From positions 22,247 to 86,246 of the forward strand of contig NZ_MVOC01000066.1 in assembly GCF_002043095.1 (NCBI RefSeq): a stretch of 64,000 nt of DNA. The letters run 5' to 3'. Position 1 is the first letter of the stretch. Each line of letters begins with the position of its first letter. The position numbers and the translations under genes were made by a program. The DNA is from Mycobacterium sp. AT1. GTDB taxonomy: Bacteria > Actinomycetota > Actinomycetes > Mycobacteriales > Mycobacteriaceae. Below are positions 41,490 to 50,351 of this stretch, piece after piece. The notes under the pieces were generated by a model. That model did not search any database and was not told where the DNA came from. It worked only from the letters and a program-made list of their open reading frames with translations.

Positions 41490-43715
41490 ATGACGGACAC
41501 AGCAAGTGAGGATCCGACGCGCGAGCCAACCGAGATCACGTACGACGAACACTTGCACCCTGCGCGGCCACGCACGCTGCGCTTCCGGCCGCGCGTCAAG
41601 GCCCCCTTCGCGCGGCATTCTGTTGCGCGGGACGGGGAGGCGACGGCGGACAACCCGGCCTACGTGAAGTGGTTGCTGTCCGAGTCGATGCTGTCCGACG
41701 CCAACGAGATCAGCCAGCAATTCAGTGGCCAGGGCTCGATGTGGCAGAACCCCTTCGCCAACCCCAACCCGCGTAGCGCCGTCACCGCGGCGTCGGTGTG
41801 GTTCACCGCGTATCCGCTGTCGCTGATAACCCGGCCCGACGAGTCGTTCTTGACGGCGATGGCCGACGAGGAGATGTGGAAGGCGTTCGCCGAGATCGGC
41901 ATCGACGGCGTGCACACGGGCCCGGTGAAGCGCGCGGGCGGCATCTCGGGGTGGGAGTACACCCCCAGCGTCGACGGCCACTTCGACCGCATCAGCACCC
42001 AGATCGATCCCGCGTTCGGGACCGAGGACGAGTTCCGGAAGATGTGCGCGACCGCCAACTGGTACGGCGGCACCATCATCGACGACGTCGTGCCCGGTCA
42101 CACCGGCAAGGGTGCCGACTTCCGGCTGGCCGAGATGCACTATGCCGACTATCCGGGGATCTACCACATGGTGGAGATCGACCCGAGGGACTGGCACGAG
42201 CTGCCCGAAGCCCCCGAGGGTGCCGATTCGGTGAACATCGACGCCGCGACGGAGGAATGGCTCGACAAGGCCGGGTACATTATTGGCCGCCTGCAACGGG
42301 TGATCTTCTTCGCCGAGGGCGTCAAGGAGACGAACTGGAGCGTCACGCGCCCCGTCGTCGGCGTCGACGGGGTCGAACGTCGCTGGGTGTACCTGCACTA
42401 CTTCAAGGACGGGCAGCCGTCGATCAACTGGCTCGACCCGACGTTCGCGGGCATGCGGATGGTGATGGGCGACGCCCTGCACTCGCTGACCGACCTTGGC
42501 ACGGGTGCGCTGCGACTGGACGCCAACGGGTTCCTCGGAGTGGAGAAGAGCGCCGCCGAGGGCAGCCCGGCCTGGTCGGAGGGGCACCCGCTGTCGGAGG
42601 CGGCCAACCACCTGATCGCCAGCATGGTGCGCAAGGTGGGTGGGTTCACCTTCCAGGAGCTGAACCTGACGATCGACGACATCCGCGAGGTCGGCGAGGC
42701 CGGGGCCGACCTGTCCTACGACTTCATCAACCGCCCCGCCTACCATCACGCCCTGGCGACAGGTGACACCGAGTTCCTGCGGTTGACGCTGCGGACGTCG
42801 ATCGAACTCGGCGTCGACCCGGCGTCGTTGATCCACGCGCTGCAGAACCACGACGAGCTGACCTACGAGCTGGTCCACTGGTCCACCGGGCACCGCGACG
42901 ACGTCTACACCTACAAGGGCGAAGAGGTCACCGGCGAGGAGCTCGGCGAATCGGTCCGCCAAGACCTCCTCACCGCGCTCACCGGCGAGAAGGCCCCGTA
43001 CAACCGGGTCTTCACCACCAACGGCATCGCCTCGACGACCGCGACCGTCGTCGCCGCGGCGTTGGGTGTCACCGATCTCGACGACATCGTCGACGTCGAC
43101 CCGATCCGACGCGCCCATCTGCTGCTTGCCATGTTCAACGCCCTGCAGCCGGGAGTGTTCGCGCTGTCCGGGTGGGACATGTGCGGCATGTTGACGTTGC
43201 CGTCGAACGAGGTCGCCGAGTTGATGCGCGGCGGCGACACCCGGTGGATCCACCGGGCCGGGCACGACCTGATGGGTGTCAACGAGCGGGCGACCCGGTC
43301 GATGGCGGGGATGCCTCGCGGCCGAAGCCTGTACGGGTCGATCCCCGAACAGCTTGCCGACGAAACGAGCTTCCTACGCCAGCTGCAAGCGATTCTGCGG
43401 GTGCGTTCGCACTACGGCATCGCGACCAGCGTGCAGGTCGACATCCCCGAGGTGTCGCAAAAGGGGATGCTGGTGCTCGTCCACCAGCTCGAGGACCCCA
43501 GCCAGCATCAGCTGACGATCCTCAACTTCGCCAACGAGGACATCGCGGGCACCGTGCGGTCCGAACACCTTCCGCCCGGCAGCCACGTCATGGACATGTT
43601 CACCGGCAAGACCGTGGGAACGGTCGACGACCTGCACAGCTTCGCGCTCGAAATGCCGCGTCACCACGGCATGTCTTTGCTGGTCGAGGCGGCGGTGGTG
43701 GAGGACTCGGAGTAG
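41490..43715 (+). CDS. GH13-family glucosyl-transfer enzyme, trehalose-synthase-like
   Basis: 741 residues. The GH13 catalytic residues are in LRLDANGFLG (nucleophile Asp), FQELNL (acid Glu) and QNHDELT (His-Asp), with the (beta/alpha)8 core spanning about 60-560 and a beta-rich C-terminal domain. The pattern NHDELTYELVHW resembles trehalose synthases (maltose alpha-D-glucosyltransferase), which interconvert maltose and trehalose. It is longer than, and unlike, canonical TreS in its N-terminal 60 residues, so another glucosyl rearrangement is possible. Divergent from the DUF294 gene by 163 bp, with AGGA near the start. Confidence 0.8.
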   Translation: MTDTASEDPTREPTEITYDEHLHPARPRTLRFRPRVKAPFARHSVARDGEATADNPAYVKWLLSESMLSDANEISQQFSGQGSMWQNPFANPNPRSAVTAASVWFTAYPLSLITRPDESFLTAMADEEMWKAFAEIGIDGVHTGPVKRAGGISGWEYTPSVDGHFDRISTQIDPAFGTEDEFRKMCATANWYGGTIIDDVVPGHTGKGADFRLAEMHYADYPGIYHMVEIDPRDWHELPEAPEGADSVNIDAATEEWLDKAGYIIGRLQRVIFFAEGVKETNWSVTRPVVGVDGVERRWVYLHYFKDGQPSINWLDPTFAGMRMVMGDALHSLTDLGTGALRLDANGFLGVEKSAAEGSPAWSEGHPLSEAANHLIASMVRKVGGFTFQELNLTIDDIREVGEAGADLSYDFINRPAYHHALATGDTEFLRLTLRTSIELGVDPASLIHALQNHDELTYELVHWSTGHRDDVYTYKGEEVTGEELGESVRQDLLTALTGEKAPYNRVFTTNGIASTTATVVAAALGVTDLDDIVDVDPIRRAHLLLAMFNALQPGVFALSGWDMCGMLTLPSNEVAELMRGGDTRWIHRAGHDLMGVNERATRSMAGMPRGRSLYGSIPEQLADETSFLRQLQAILRVRSHYGIATSVQVDIPEVSQKGMLVLVHQLEDPSQHQLTILNFANEDIAGTVRSEHLPPGSHVMDMFTGKTVGTVDDLHSFALEMPRHHGMSLLVEAAVVEDSE

Positions 43716-43718
43716 GGA

Positions 43719-44210
43719 CTACCGTCGGGCCGACGACGTCAGCGGCCCGCCACCCGGCGCCTCGAGAAGGCAGATGACGGTGCTCGGGGTCGGGTTCGAC
43801 GACGTGCGGTTCTGGTTGGAGTCGATCAGATAGGTCGTCGCGTAGGTGCCCTCGTCCACGGTGTGGCCGGTGTAGTCGGCGAGGCCTTGACCGCAGGTGC
43901 GGTCGACGACGCCGGCGATGGCAGTGTTGACGGCCATCGGCGCCCGCAGGTAGACCTCCGCCCGATGCGGCGAGGTGCAGTCGACGACGGTCACGGTGAC
44001 GATGGTGGGGTCGACCGGCGGCGGGTCGGCAAGGCAGTCGCCGATCCCGAGGTCGTACCAGTTCGCGGTGCGCGCGGCAGGCGGAGCGGGCTCGGTCGTG
44101 GTGGTGGTTGTCGTCGCTTCGGTTGACGGCGACGCGGCGGGTGGTTCGGCGTACGGGGCGCACCCCGCGACCAGCGCGATGACCAGGACGCAGCCACACC
44201 GGACGATCAC
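43719..44210 (-). CDS. Lipoprotein with septum-formation-like domain
   Basis: 163 residues from GTG 44210 (GTGA overlap with the upstream gene's stop). A short signal ends in IALVAGC, a good lipobox; a Thr-rich linker follows. Then comes a DUF4190/septum-formation-type domain: WYDLGIGDCLADPP, VTVVDCTSPHRAEVYL, CGQGLADYTG and ICLLEAP, with conserved Cys pairs that probably form disulfides. Such domains occur in actinobacterial cell-envelope proteins near division or penicillin-binding genes. Operon with the lysin-like gene upstream supports an envelope role. Function not established. Confidence 0.75.
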   Translation of the reverse strand: MIVRCGCVLVIALVAGCAPYAEPPAASPSTEATTTTTTTEPAPPAARTANWYDLGIGDCLADPPPVDPTIVTVTVVDCTSPHRAEVYLRAPMAVNTAIAGVVDRTCGQGLADYTGHTVDEGTYATTYLIDSNQNRTSSNPTPSTVICLLEAPGGGPLTSSARR

Positions 44211-44860
44211 CTCGACCACCTCGCGGCGAGACTCGGGGCGTCGACGTGGACACCGCAGGCGGCGGCGAACTGCCGAGCGGTGAGGCCGTCCGCCGAGTTC
44301 ATGTCGCAGGTGCCGAAGGGTGGCGCACCGTCGGGCAACGTGGTCCCGTTCCCGTGTCCCTCGCCGTTCGTGTACTGGTGGGCGACCTTCCCGGGGTAGT
44401 CGGGGTTCGTTCCGTACGCGGCCACCACCAAGCGAATTCCCTCGGGCTGCACTGGCCACAGCAGGTTCAGGTCGGCGACGTTGCCGTATCCGATGACCCG
44501 TCGTGGGTCGCCCAACCAGTCGGCGACGGCCCAATACGCCCGGTTGACGCCGTCGGATTGGTCGCCGGTGAGCTGCCCGCCCCAGCTCTCCACGTCGACC
44601 ATCACGGCCATCCGCGGATGCGGCTCGCCCACCAAGTCCTTGAGCACGGCGACGGTGCGGCGCCAATTGGGGCGCCAGACGAAGTAGACGATGAAGAACT
44701 CGAGTTCGCCTGCATCACAACGCCTTCGGCACCACGGGTAGTTGACGTGCCAGTTGCGGTCGCGATGGTCGCCGTCGTTGGAACGGATGCACAGGACCCG
44801 GTGCGGATAGCTGTCGTCCACCGGCACCTGCCATTCGGAGACGTCGGCGTAGACAGACAT
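44207..44860 (-). CDS. GH25-like lysozyme/lysin-type protein, phage-like
   Basis: 217 residues from ATG 44860, with GGAGGG just upstream. MSVYADVSEWQ supplies the first Asp and MVDVESWGG the Asp-x-Glu pair of GH25 muramidases, with RVIGYGNV, YGTNPDYPGKVAHQY and CDMNSADG segments. The whole sequence closely resembles lysin/tail proteins of mycobacteriophages as I recall them. No signal peptide is visible, so export would need help or the protein acts inside. A captured phage gene is likely. It shares a 4-bp overlap with the lipoprotein gene. Confidence 0.75.
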   Translation of the reverse strand: MSVYADVSEWQVPVDDSYPHRVLCIRSNDGDHRDRNWHVNYPWCRRRCDAGELEFFIVYFVWRPNWRRTVAVLKDLVGEPHPRMAVMVDVESWGGQLTGDQSDGVNRAYWAVADWLGDPRRVIGYGNVADLNLLWPVQPEGIRLVVAAYGTNPDYPGKVAHQYTNGEGHGNGTTLPDGAPPFGTCDMNSADGLTARQFAAACGVHVDAPSLAARWSR

Positions 44861-44896
44861 CCCTCCACCATCGCATCCCTGCCGTAGGCTGCCGCG

Positions 44897-45322
44897 GTGG
44901 ACACGGGCACCAGGTGGGCGATCGCCGCGGCGTTCGTGTGGCTGGGCATGGTGTTGGCGATCTCGTTCGTCGAGGCGCCGCTCAAGTTCCGAGCACCCGG
45001 CGTCACCCTGCGCATCGGCCTTGGCATCGGCCGGTTGGTGTTCCGCGCGCTGAACGTCTTCGAGTACGTCTTCGCCGTCGTGATCGCGGCTGCGCTCTTC
45101 AGCCACGAGACCTCGACGTCGCTCAACATTGCGCTGTGCGTCGCGGTGGGCGCGTTGCTCACCCAGACGATCGTGGTGCGGCCGCTGCTGTCGCGTCACA
45201 GCACGGCCGTGCTGGAAGGGGACGAGGGGCGACGGTCGAAGGCCCACCTCGCCTACGTGGCGCTCGAACTCGTCAAGGTGATCGGCCTGGTCTGGACCGG
45301 CGTCGTGCTGGTTGACGGATGA
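44897..45322 (+). CDS. Four-TM conserved membrane protein
   Basis: 141 residues from GTG. Four hydrophobic helices (about 7-27, 44-66, 72-93 and 115-138) with AISFVEAPLKFRAPG between the first two, a pattern typical of small uncharacterised actinobacterial membrane proteins. No metal-binding or catalytic motif. It is divergent from the lysin-like gene by 36 bp and lies 42 bp before the first crcB, so it may share a transcript with the fluoride channels. Function unknown. Confidence 0.7.
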   Translation: MDTGTRWAIAAAFVWLGMVLAISFVEAPLKFRAPGVTLRIGLGIGRLVFRALNVFEYVFAVVIAAALFSHETSTSLNIALCVAVGALLTQTIVVRPLLSRHSTAVLEGDEGRRSKAHLAYVALELVKVIGLVWTGVVLVDG

Positions 45323-45364
45323 GTTGTATTGTGGCGCTGTGCTTTCTGGCAGGTGGGTAAGGTC

Positions 45365-45847
45365 GTGAACCGTCCGGACTCACATTCCGAGCTGCCGTCG
45401 GATCCCGACGCGGCGGCGCGATCGAGCAGACCCCTGCACCTGCGGCCGTCGTCGGTGGCGTGGGTGTTCGCCGGCGGCGTGGTCGGCACCGCGCTGCGGT
45501 ACTACGGCGAAGTGCTGTTGCCGCACGACGGCGCGGCGTGGCCGTGGGCGACCTTCCTGATCAACCTCGCCGGGGCGTTCGTCTTGGGCGCCCTACTGGA
45601 AGCGCTGGCCCGGCTGGGCGACGACTCGGGCTGGCGGCTGCGAGCCCGACTCTGCGCAGGCACCGGCGGCTGCGGTGCCTTCACCACCTACAGCACCTTC
45701 GCGTTGGAGGCGGTGCTGCTGACGCGGCACGGGCACCTCGGCACGGCGATCGCCTACGGCGTGGTCAGCGTCGTCGGTGGGCTCGTCACCGCCTGGCTCG
45801 GCATCGTGGCCGCCGCGGCCGTCCACCGTCGGAGGGTCCGGTCGTGA
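45365..45847 (+). CDS. crcB: Fluoride channel subunit CrcB/Fluc
   Basis: 160 residues from GTG 45365. Four membrane helices carry the family motifs GGVVGTALRYYGE (N-terminal Gly-Arg), WATFLINLAGAFVLG (the Asn of TM2) and GGCGAFTTYSTFALE (the F-containing phenylalanine box and TM3 break). An N-terminal extension of about 40 hydrophilic residues is specific to this copy. It exports F- passively. It overlaps the second crcB by 4 bp; the pair most likely forms a heterodimer, as in other bacteria with two adjacent copies. Confidence 0.93.
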   Translation: MNRPDSHSELPSDPDAAARSSRPLHLRPSSVAWVFAGGVVGTALRYYGEVLLPHDGAAWPWATFLINLAGAFVLGALLEALARLGDDSGWRLRARLCAGTGGCGAFTTYSTFALEAVLLTRHGHLGTAIAYGVVSVVGGLVTAWLGIVAAAAVHRRRVRS

Positions 45848-46212
45848 TCGTCGCGCTCACCCTCCTCGCCGGCGCCACCGGAGCCGTGACGCGGTTCCTG
45901 CTCGACTCGTCGGTCAAGCACCGATGGAAGACGGCCTTCCCGTGGGCGACGGTGTTCATCAACGTCACCGGGTCGCTCCTGCTGGGAGTGCTGGCGGGCC
46001 TGGTGCTGTTCGCGGGGCAGCCGGCCGTGTGGCAGACCGTGATTGGCACCGGATTCTGCGGCGGTTACACGACTTTCAGCACCGCGAGCTTCGAAACGGT
46101 CCGGCTGGTGCAACAGAAGCGGCCCGGCTTGGCCCTGGTCAACGCGCTGGGTTCGTTGGTGTTGTCGGTTGCCGGGTGTGCCGCGGGCGTCGCGGCGGTG
46201 TGGGCGATGTAG
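45844..46212 (+). CDS. crcB: Fluoride channel subunit CrcB/Fluc, second copy
   Basis: 122 residues from GTG 45844 (GTGA overlap with the first copy). Short core version: GATGAVTRFLLD, WATVFINVTGSLLLG and GGYTTFSTASFETV, with four helices. It pairs with the preceding gene, and the two subunits give the antiparallel dual-topology channel that expels fluoride. The leader before the pair has no visible fluoride riboswitch. Confidence 0.93.
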   Translation: MIVALTLLAGATGAVTRFLLDSSVKHRWKTAFPWATVFINVTGSLLLGVLAGLVLFAGQPAVWQTVIGTGFCGGYTTFSTASFETVRLVQQKRPGLALVNALGSLVLSVAGCAAGVAAVWAM

Positions 46213-46268
46213 GCGAATTCTTGGTGACGCGGACGTGCGCGGCCCGCTGAAGGGGCAGAATCACATTC

Positions 46269-47903
46269 ATGGCTGCCAACCCCCGTGCCGGACAACCGGC
46301 GCTTCCCGAAGACCTGATCGACGTGGCCCAGGTGGTCACCGCCTATTACTCGGTGGTGCCCGACCCCGAGGACGTCAACCAGCAGGTGACGTTCGGGACG
46401 TCGGGGCATCGCGGGTCGAGCCTCGACGCCGCGTTCAACGAAGCGCACATCCTCGCCACGACGCAGGCCATCGTCGAGTACCGCGCCGCGCAGGGCACCA
46501 CCGGACCGCTGTTCATCGGCCGTGACACGCACGCACTGTCCGAGCCGGCCTGGGTGTCCGCGCTTGAGGTACTGGCCGCCAACGACGTCGTGGCGATGAT
46601 CGACGGAGCCGACCGGTTCACGCCGACCCCCGCCGTCAGCCACGCGATCCTGCAGTTCAACCGGGGCCGGGACAGCGATTTGGCCGACGGCATCGTCGTC
46701 ACCCCGTCGCACAACCCGCCGCGTGACGGCGGCTTCAAGTACAACCCGCCCAACGGCGGTCCCGCCGACACCGACGCGACCGGGGTAATCGCCAAGCGCG
46801 CCAACGAGATTCTGCGCGGCGGCCTCGCCGACGTGAAGCGGGTTCCACTCGCACGGGCACTGCAGATCGCCGAGCGTCATGACTACATGAACGCCTACGT
46901 CGACGACCTTCCCAACGTCGTGGACATCCACGCCATCCGCGCCCAGGAGATCCGGATCGGCGCCGACCCACTCGGCGGCGCGAGCGTCGACTACTGGGGC
47001 GTCATCGCCGAACGACACAAGCTCAACCTGGTCGTCGTCAACCCGCTCGTCGACGCCACCTGGCGCTTCATGACGCTCGACACCGACGGCAAGATCCGGA
47101 TGGACTGCAGCTCGCCGAATGCGATGGCGTCGCTGATCGGCAAGATCGGCGACTACCAGATCGCCACCGGGAACGACGCCGACTCCGACCGGCACGGCAT
47201 CGTCACCCCCGACGGCGGCTTGATGAACCCGAACCACTACCTCGCCGTCGCGATCGACTACCTGTACTCGCACCGGCCGAACTGGCCCGGGTCCACCGCC
47301 GTCGGCAAGACCGCGGTGAGCAGTTCGATCATCGACCGGGTGGTCGACGGTCTCGGGCGCAAACTGGTCGAGGTGCCCGTCGGGTTCAAGTGGTTCGTCG
47401 ACGGGTTGATCGGCGGCACAATCGGATTCGGTGGGGAGGAGAGCGCGGGAGCGTCGTTCCTCCGCAACGACGGGACGGTGTGGACCACCGACAAGGACGG
47501 CATCATCCTGGCGCTGCTTGCCTCGGAGATCCTCGCCGTGACCGGGTCGACCCCCTCGCAGCGCTACGCCGAGATCGCGGAGAAGTACGGGGCGCCGACC
47601 TACGCCCGCATCGACGCACCTGCCAACCGGGAGCAGAAGGCGCGGCTGGCCAAGCTGTCGCCGGAGCAGGTGAGCGCGACGGAACTGGCCGGCGAGACGA
47701 TCACCGCGAAGCTGACCACCGCACCGGGCAACGGAGCGCCGCTGGGCGGGCTCAAGGTGACCACCGAGAACGCGTGGTTCGCGGCGCGTCCCTCCGGCAC
47801 GGAGGACGTCTACAAGATCTACGCCGAGTCGTTCAAGGGTCCGGAGCATCTGGCCGAGGTGCAGGAGGCGGCCCGCGAGGTGGTGAATACAGTCATAGCG
47901 TGA
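46269..47903 (+). CDS. pgm: Phosphoglucomutase (alpha-D-glucose phosphate-specific)
   Basis: 544 residues. The phosphoserine loop is in VTPSHNPPRDGG, the Mg-binding loop ATGNDADSDRHG, the sugar-binding loop GGEESAGASF and the phosphate-binding C-terminal RPSGTED. It interconverts glucose-1-phosphate and glucose-6-phosphate, linking sugar phosphates to glycogen, trehalose and cell-wall precursors. The length and motifs match bacterial Pgm rather than the phosphomannomutase branch. It overlaps the downstream MFS gene by 4 bp. Confidence 0.95.
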   Translation: MAANPRAGQPALPEDLIDVAQVVTAYYSVVPDPEDVNQQVTFGTSGHRGSSLDAAFNEAHILATTQAIVEYRAAQGTTGPLFIGRDTHALSEPAWVSALEVLAANDVVAMIDGADRFTPTPAVSHAILQFNRGRDSDLADGIVVTPSHNPPRDGGFKYNPPNGGPADTDATGVIAKRANEILRGGLADVKRVPLARALQIAERHDYMNAYVDDLPNVVDIHAIRAQEIRIGADPLGGASVDYWGVIAERHKLNLVVVNPLVDATWRFMTLDTDGKIRMDCSSPNAMASLIGKIGDYQIATGNDADSDRHGIVTPDGGLMNPNHYLAVAIDYLYSHRPNWPGSTAVGKTAVSSSIIDRVVDGLGRKLVEVPVGFKWFVDGLIGGTIGFGGEESAGASFLRNDGTVWTTDKDGIILALLASEILAVTGSTPSQRYAEIAEKYGAPTYARIDAPANREQKARLAKLSPEQVSATELAGETITAKLTTAPGNGAPLGGLKVTTENAWFAARPSGTEDVYKIYAESFKGPEHLAEVQEAAREVVNTVIA

Positions 47904-49165
47904 GATCCGACGCGGAGGCAGACTGTCCAGCTCCCGTGAAGGAGAAGCTCCCAAGCGAAGTCTGGGTGCTGATCTTTTGCAACGTCATCGTCGCCCTCGG
48001 GTACGGGGTGGTGGCGCCGGTCTTGCCGCAGTACGCCCGCAACTTCGGCGTCAGCATCAGCGCGGCGACCTTCGTCATCACGGCGTTCGCGCTGATGCGC
48101 CTGGTGGGGGCGCCGCCTGCCGGCCTGCTGGTGCAGCGGCTGGGGGAGCGACGGGTCTACGTCTCCGGGCTGCTGATCGTCGCGCTGTCCACGGGTGCGT
48201 GTGCGTTCGCGCAGACCTACTGGCAGCTGCTGGCGTTCCGGTCGCTGGGTGGGCTTGGCTCGGCGATGTTCACCGTGTCGTCGCTCGGCCTGATGATCAG
48301 GATCTCCCCGGCCAACGCGCGGGGCCGGGTGTCGGGGATGTTCACCTCGGCGTTCCTCGTCGGCTCGGTCGGCGGGCCGGTGCTCGGCAGCCTGACGGTC
48401 GGCTTCGGTCTGTCGATGCCGTTCGTCATCTACGGCGTCGCACTGCTGATTGCCGCGGGTGTGGTCCTGGTGGTGCTGCGCACGTCGTCGCTCGCGGCGC
48501 CGGACGAGCAGACCGAGGTGGCCCTCAGCGTCCGCGAGGCCCTGCGCAACCCGGCCTACCGGGCCGCTCTGGCGTCGAACTTCGCGACGGGCTGGTCGGC
48601 GTTCGGGCTGCGGGTGGCGCTGGTGCCGCTGTTCGTCGTCGAGGTGCTGCACCGCGGCGCCGGGATCGCCGGGCTGGCGCTCGCGACCTTCGCCATCGGG
48701 AACGTGTCGGTCGTGATCGTCAGCGGCTACCTGTCCGACCGGGTGGGCCGACGCATCCCGCTGCTGATCGGCCTTCCGGTGGCCGCGGTGACGACCGTGC
48801 TGGTCGGGTTCACGACGTCGCTGCCGCTGTTCCTGGCCGCCGCCTACGTGACAGGTGCGGCGACGGGCATCTTCATCTCCCCGCAGCAGGCGGCGGTGGC
48901 CGACATCGTGGGCAGCAAGGCACGCGGCGGGACGGCCGTGGCGACGTTCCAGATGACGTCGGACTTCGGGGCGATCCTCGGCTCGCTGGCGGTGGGTCAG
49001 ATCGCCCAGTACCTGTCCTACGGGTCGGCGTTCGCCTTCAGCGGCGGCATCCTGCTGGCCGCGGCGGTGTTCTGGATCTTCGCGCCCGAGACCCGGCCGC
49101 GGACCAATGCGGAGCACACCGAGGCCCGGCCGCTGGGTCCCGACGCTGGTGGCGACGTGCCCTGA
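47900..49165 (+). CDS. MFS transporter (drug/sugar-efflux type)
   Basis: 421 residues from GTG 47900 (GTGA overlap with pgm). Twelve hydrophobic segments, with VAPVLPQYARNFGVS in TM1, the LLVQRLGERRVYVSG loop after TM2 and LSDRVGRRIPLLIG between TM8 and TM9, mark the major facilitator fold. It resembles the DHA/SetA-like export group. Translational coupling to pgm is curious, but a functional link is not shown. The tRNA gene follows 54 bp downstream. Confidence 0.88.
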   Translation: MRSDAEADCPAPVKEKLPSEVWVLIFCNVIVALGYGVVAPVLPQYARNFGVSISAATFVITAFALMRLVGAPPAGLLVQRLGERRVYVSGLLIVALSTGACAFAQTYWQLLAFRSLGGLGSAMFTVSSLGLMIRISPANARGRVSGMFTSAFLVGSVGGPVLGSLTVGFGLSMPFVIYGVALLIAAGVVLVVLRTSSLAAPDEQTEVALSVREALRNPAYRAALASNFATGWSAFGLRVALVPLFVVEVLHRGAGIAGLALATFAIGNVSVVIVSGYLSDRVGRRIPLLIGLPVAAVTTVLVGFTTSLPLFLAAAYVTGAATGIFISPQQAAVADIVGSKARGGTAVATFQMTSDFGAILGSLAVGQIAQYLSYGSAFAFSGGILLAAAVFWIFAPETRPRTNAEHTEARPLGPDAGGDVP

Positions 49166-49219
49166 CGTGCCGTTTTGAACCTGAAGTGCTCATTGGTGTA
49201 CCGTCGACCAGCACGACGA

Positions 49220-49292
49220 GGGGCTATGGCGCAGTTGGTAGCGCACCACACTGGCAGTGTGGGGGTCAGGGGTTCGAATCCCCTTAGCTCCA
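49220..49292 (+). tRNA. tRNA-Ala(GGC)
   Basis: 73 nt with full cloverleaf: 7-bp acceptor (GGGGCTA with TAGCTCC, one G-T), D arm GCGC...GCGC, anticodon stem CCACA/TGTGG with loop CTGGCAG (anticodon GGC, Ala), T arm AGGGG-TTCGAAT-CCCCT, and discriminator A. CCA is not encoded. A strong terminator follows 8 nt downstream. tRNA genes are common integration sites, but no integrase or attachment repeat is seen here. Confidence 0.96.
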
Positions 49293-49300
49293 CAGTCAAG

Positions 49301-49335
49301 AAACCCGTTCCGACTCCGGTCGGAGCGGGTTTTTT
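49301..49335 (+). terminator. Intrinsic terminator after tRNA-Ala
   Basis: AAACCCGTTCCGAC pairs with GTCGGAGCGGGTTT over 14 bp (one G-T) around the tetraloop TCCG, followed by a run of T. This is an unusually perfect rho-independent terminator for a mycobacterium, placed right after the tRNA. Confidence 0.93.
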
Positions 49336-49381
49336 CGTTCCCCGGGCTAACGTCTGAGCCGTGGTAGGCGATGGCAGGGGC

Positions 49382-49819
49382 ATGCGGCCCTTTCGTTCTG
49401 TCTGCGTGCTTGCCGTCGTCCTGGTTGGCTCGTCGCCGTGGATGGCGTCGGCCCACGCCGACGCCTTCGCGGAACTGCCCCGGGTGCCGGTGGCGGCCTC
49501 CCAGACCTGCGGCGGTGACGTCGGCGCCGAGGCCGAGGTGGCGTTGGTGCAGACCGGTGACCGCATCGAGAACGGAGTGCGTGCGGTAATCCACTACGAC
49601 GCTGGGGTTTACGACGGCTCGTGCGCGCTGACCGTGACGGCGGCGTGGACGAACCTGGACACCGGGGCGTCGGGAAGCGGTCCCATCAACGCGGTCTCGA
49701 CGATCGACGGGCACTACGGTTTCATCGGTTATGCCAACACCACGTTCGAGACGGGTCGTGGCACCGTCGTCGTCACCTTCAGTTCGCACCCGGGTGCCGA
49801 ATTGACGATCACGACCTAA
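49382..49819 (+). CDS. Secreted hypothetical protein
   Basis: 145 residues from ATG 49382; GTG 49361 would add seven. A signal peptide (MRPFRSVCVLAVVLVGSSPWMASAHA) is followed by a beta-rich mature domain of about 115 residues with two Cys (TCGGDVG and DGSCALTV) that may bond. No known family is recognised and no catalytic motif is visible. It is alone, 47 bp after the terminator, and convergent with the CYTH gene. Confidence 0.7.
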   Translation: MRPFRSVCVLAVVLVGSSPWMASAHADAFAELPRVPVAASQTCGGDVGAEAEVALVQTGDRIENGVRAVIHYDAGVYDGSCALTVTAAWTNLDTGASGSGPINAVSTIDGHYGFIGYANTTFETGRGTVVVTFSSHPGAELTITT

Positions 49820-49868
49820 GAACTGCCGCAGGCGGACTCGAGGAGCGAGGCGGCGGTTGGCACGATCC

Positions 49869-50351
49869 TCACAGCCTCGGCTGGCTGCCTTCGACTTCGT
49901 TGATGCCGAGGTTGACCTCGGTGACGCAGAACGCGGGGATCGTCAGGTCGACCACCGGGGCGTTGCGCTCGACCTCGGCCAGCAAGAGAGGAGCGTTGCG
50001 GCCGAGGAACCGGTCGACGATCCAGCCGTCCTCGCCGAGCCACGCCGAGTAGCGAATCTTGGTGATGACATGGTTTGCGCGCGAGAGGATCTGACCGGAG
50101 ACGACCGGGTCGAGTTCGCGTTCGGCTTCGTAGCGGGTGCCGCCGGCGGCCGGGCCCTTGGCGGTCAGGGTTCCGATCGCGTCGGCGTGGTCAGCAGGGC
50201 TCGTGGCGTCGACGAGACCGTTCGGAGAAGCATCGAAGTCGACGGGGGCGGGGCACTGCAGTCGTACGCGCACCGCGTATCCGTCGGCGGCGAACAGGTA
50301 GGCCTGCACGATCAATTCGGGCTGCGGATCGAGGGCAGTGACAGCGGGCAT
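49869..50351 (-). CDS. CYTH-domain protein with displaced or frameshifted start
   Basis: 160 residues from ATG 50351. The sequence has the CYTH tunnel-fold pattern of acidic and basic strands (YAVRVRLQCP, RYEAERELD, HVITKIRYSA, WIVDRFLG, LLLAEVE). The family's opening motif ExExK appears as EFERK in frame upstream, at about 50370-50384, but there is no ATG, GTG or TTG between it and the preceding stop at about 50418. An ATG at 50395 would fit if one base were missing after it. Family members hydrolyse triphosphates or cyclise ATP; here the assignment is structural. The start is therefore unresolved. Confidence 0.7.
   Translation of the reverse strand: MPAVTALDPQPELIVQAYLFAADGYAVRVRLQCPAPVDFDASPNGLVDATSPADHADAIGTLTAKGPAAGGTRYEAERELDPVVSGQILSRANHVITKIRYSAWLGEDGWIVDRFLGRNAPLLLAEVERNAPVVDLTIPAFCVTEVNLGINEVEGSQPRL

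Noticed and set aside
45323..45364. Possible fluoride riboswitch before crcB
   Set aside because: The 42-bp gap and upstream coding end do not show the conserved fluoride-riboswitch pattern; no such aptamer can be built.
46065..49117. Long minus-strand frames over pgm and the MFS gene
   Set aside because: Antisense shadows of two clear genes.
49220..49292. tRNA-Ala as an integration site with attachment repeat
   Set aside because: No integrase gene nearby and no duplicated 3' tRNA end seen in the window.
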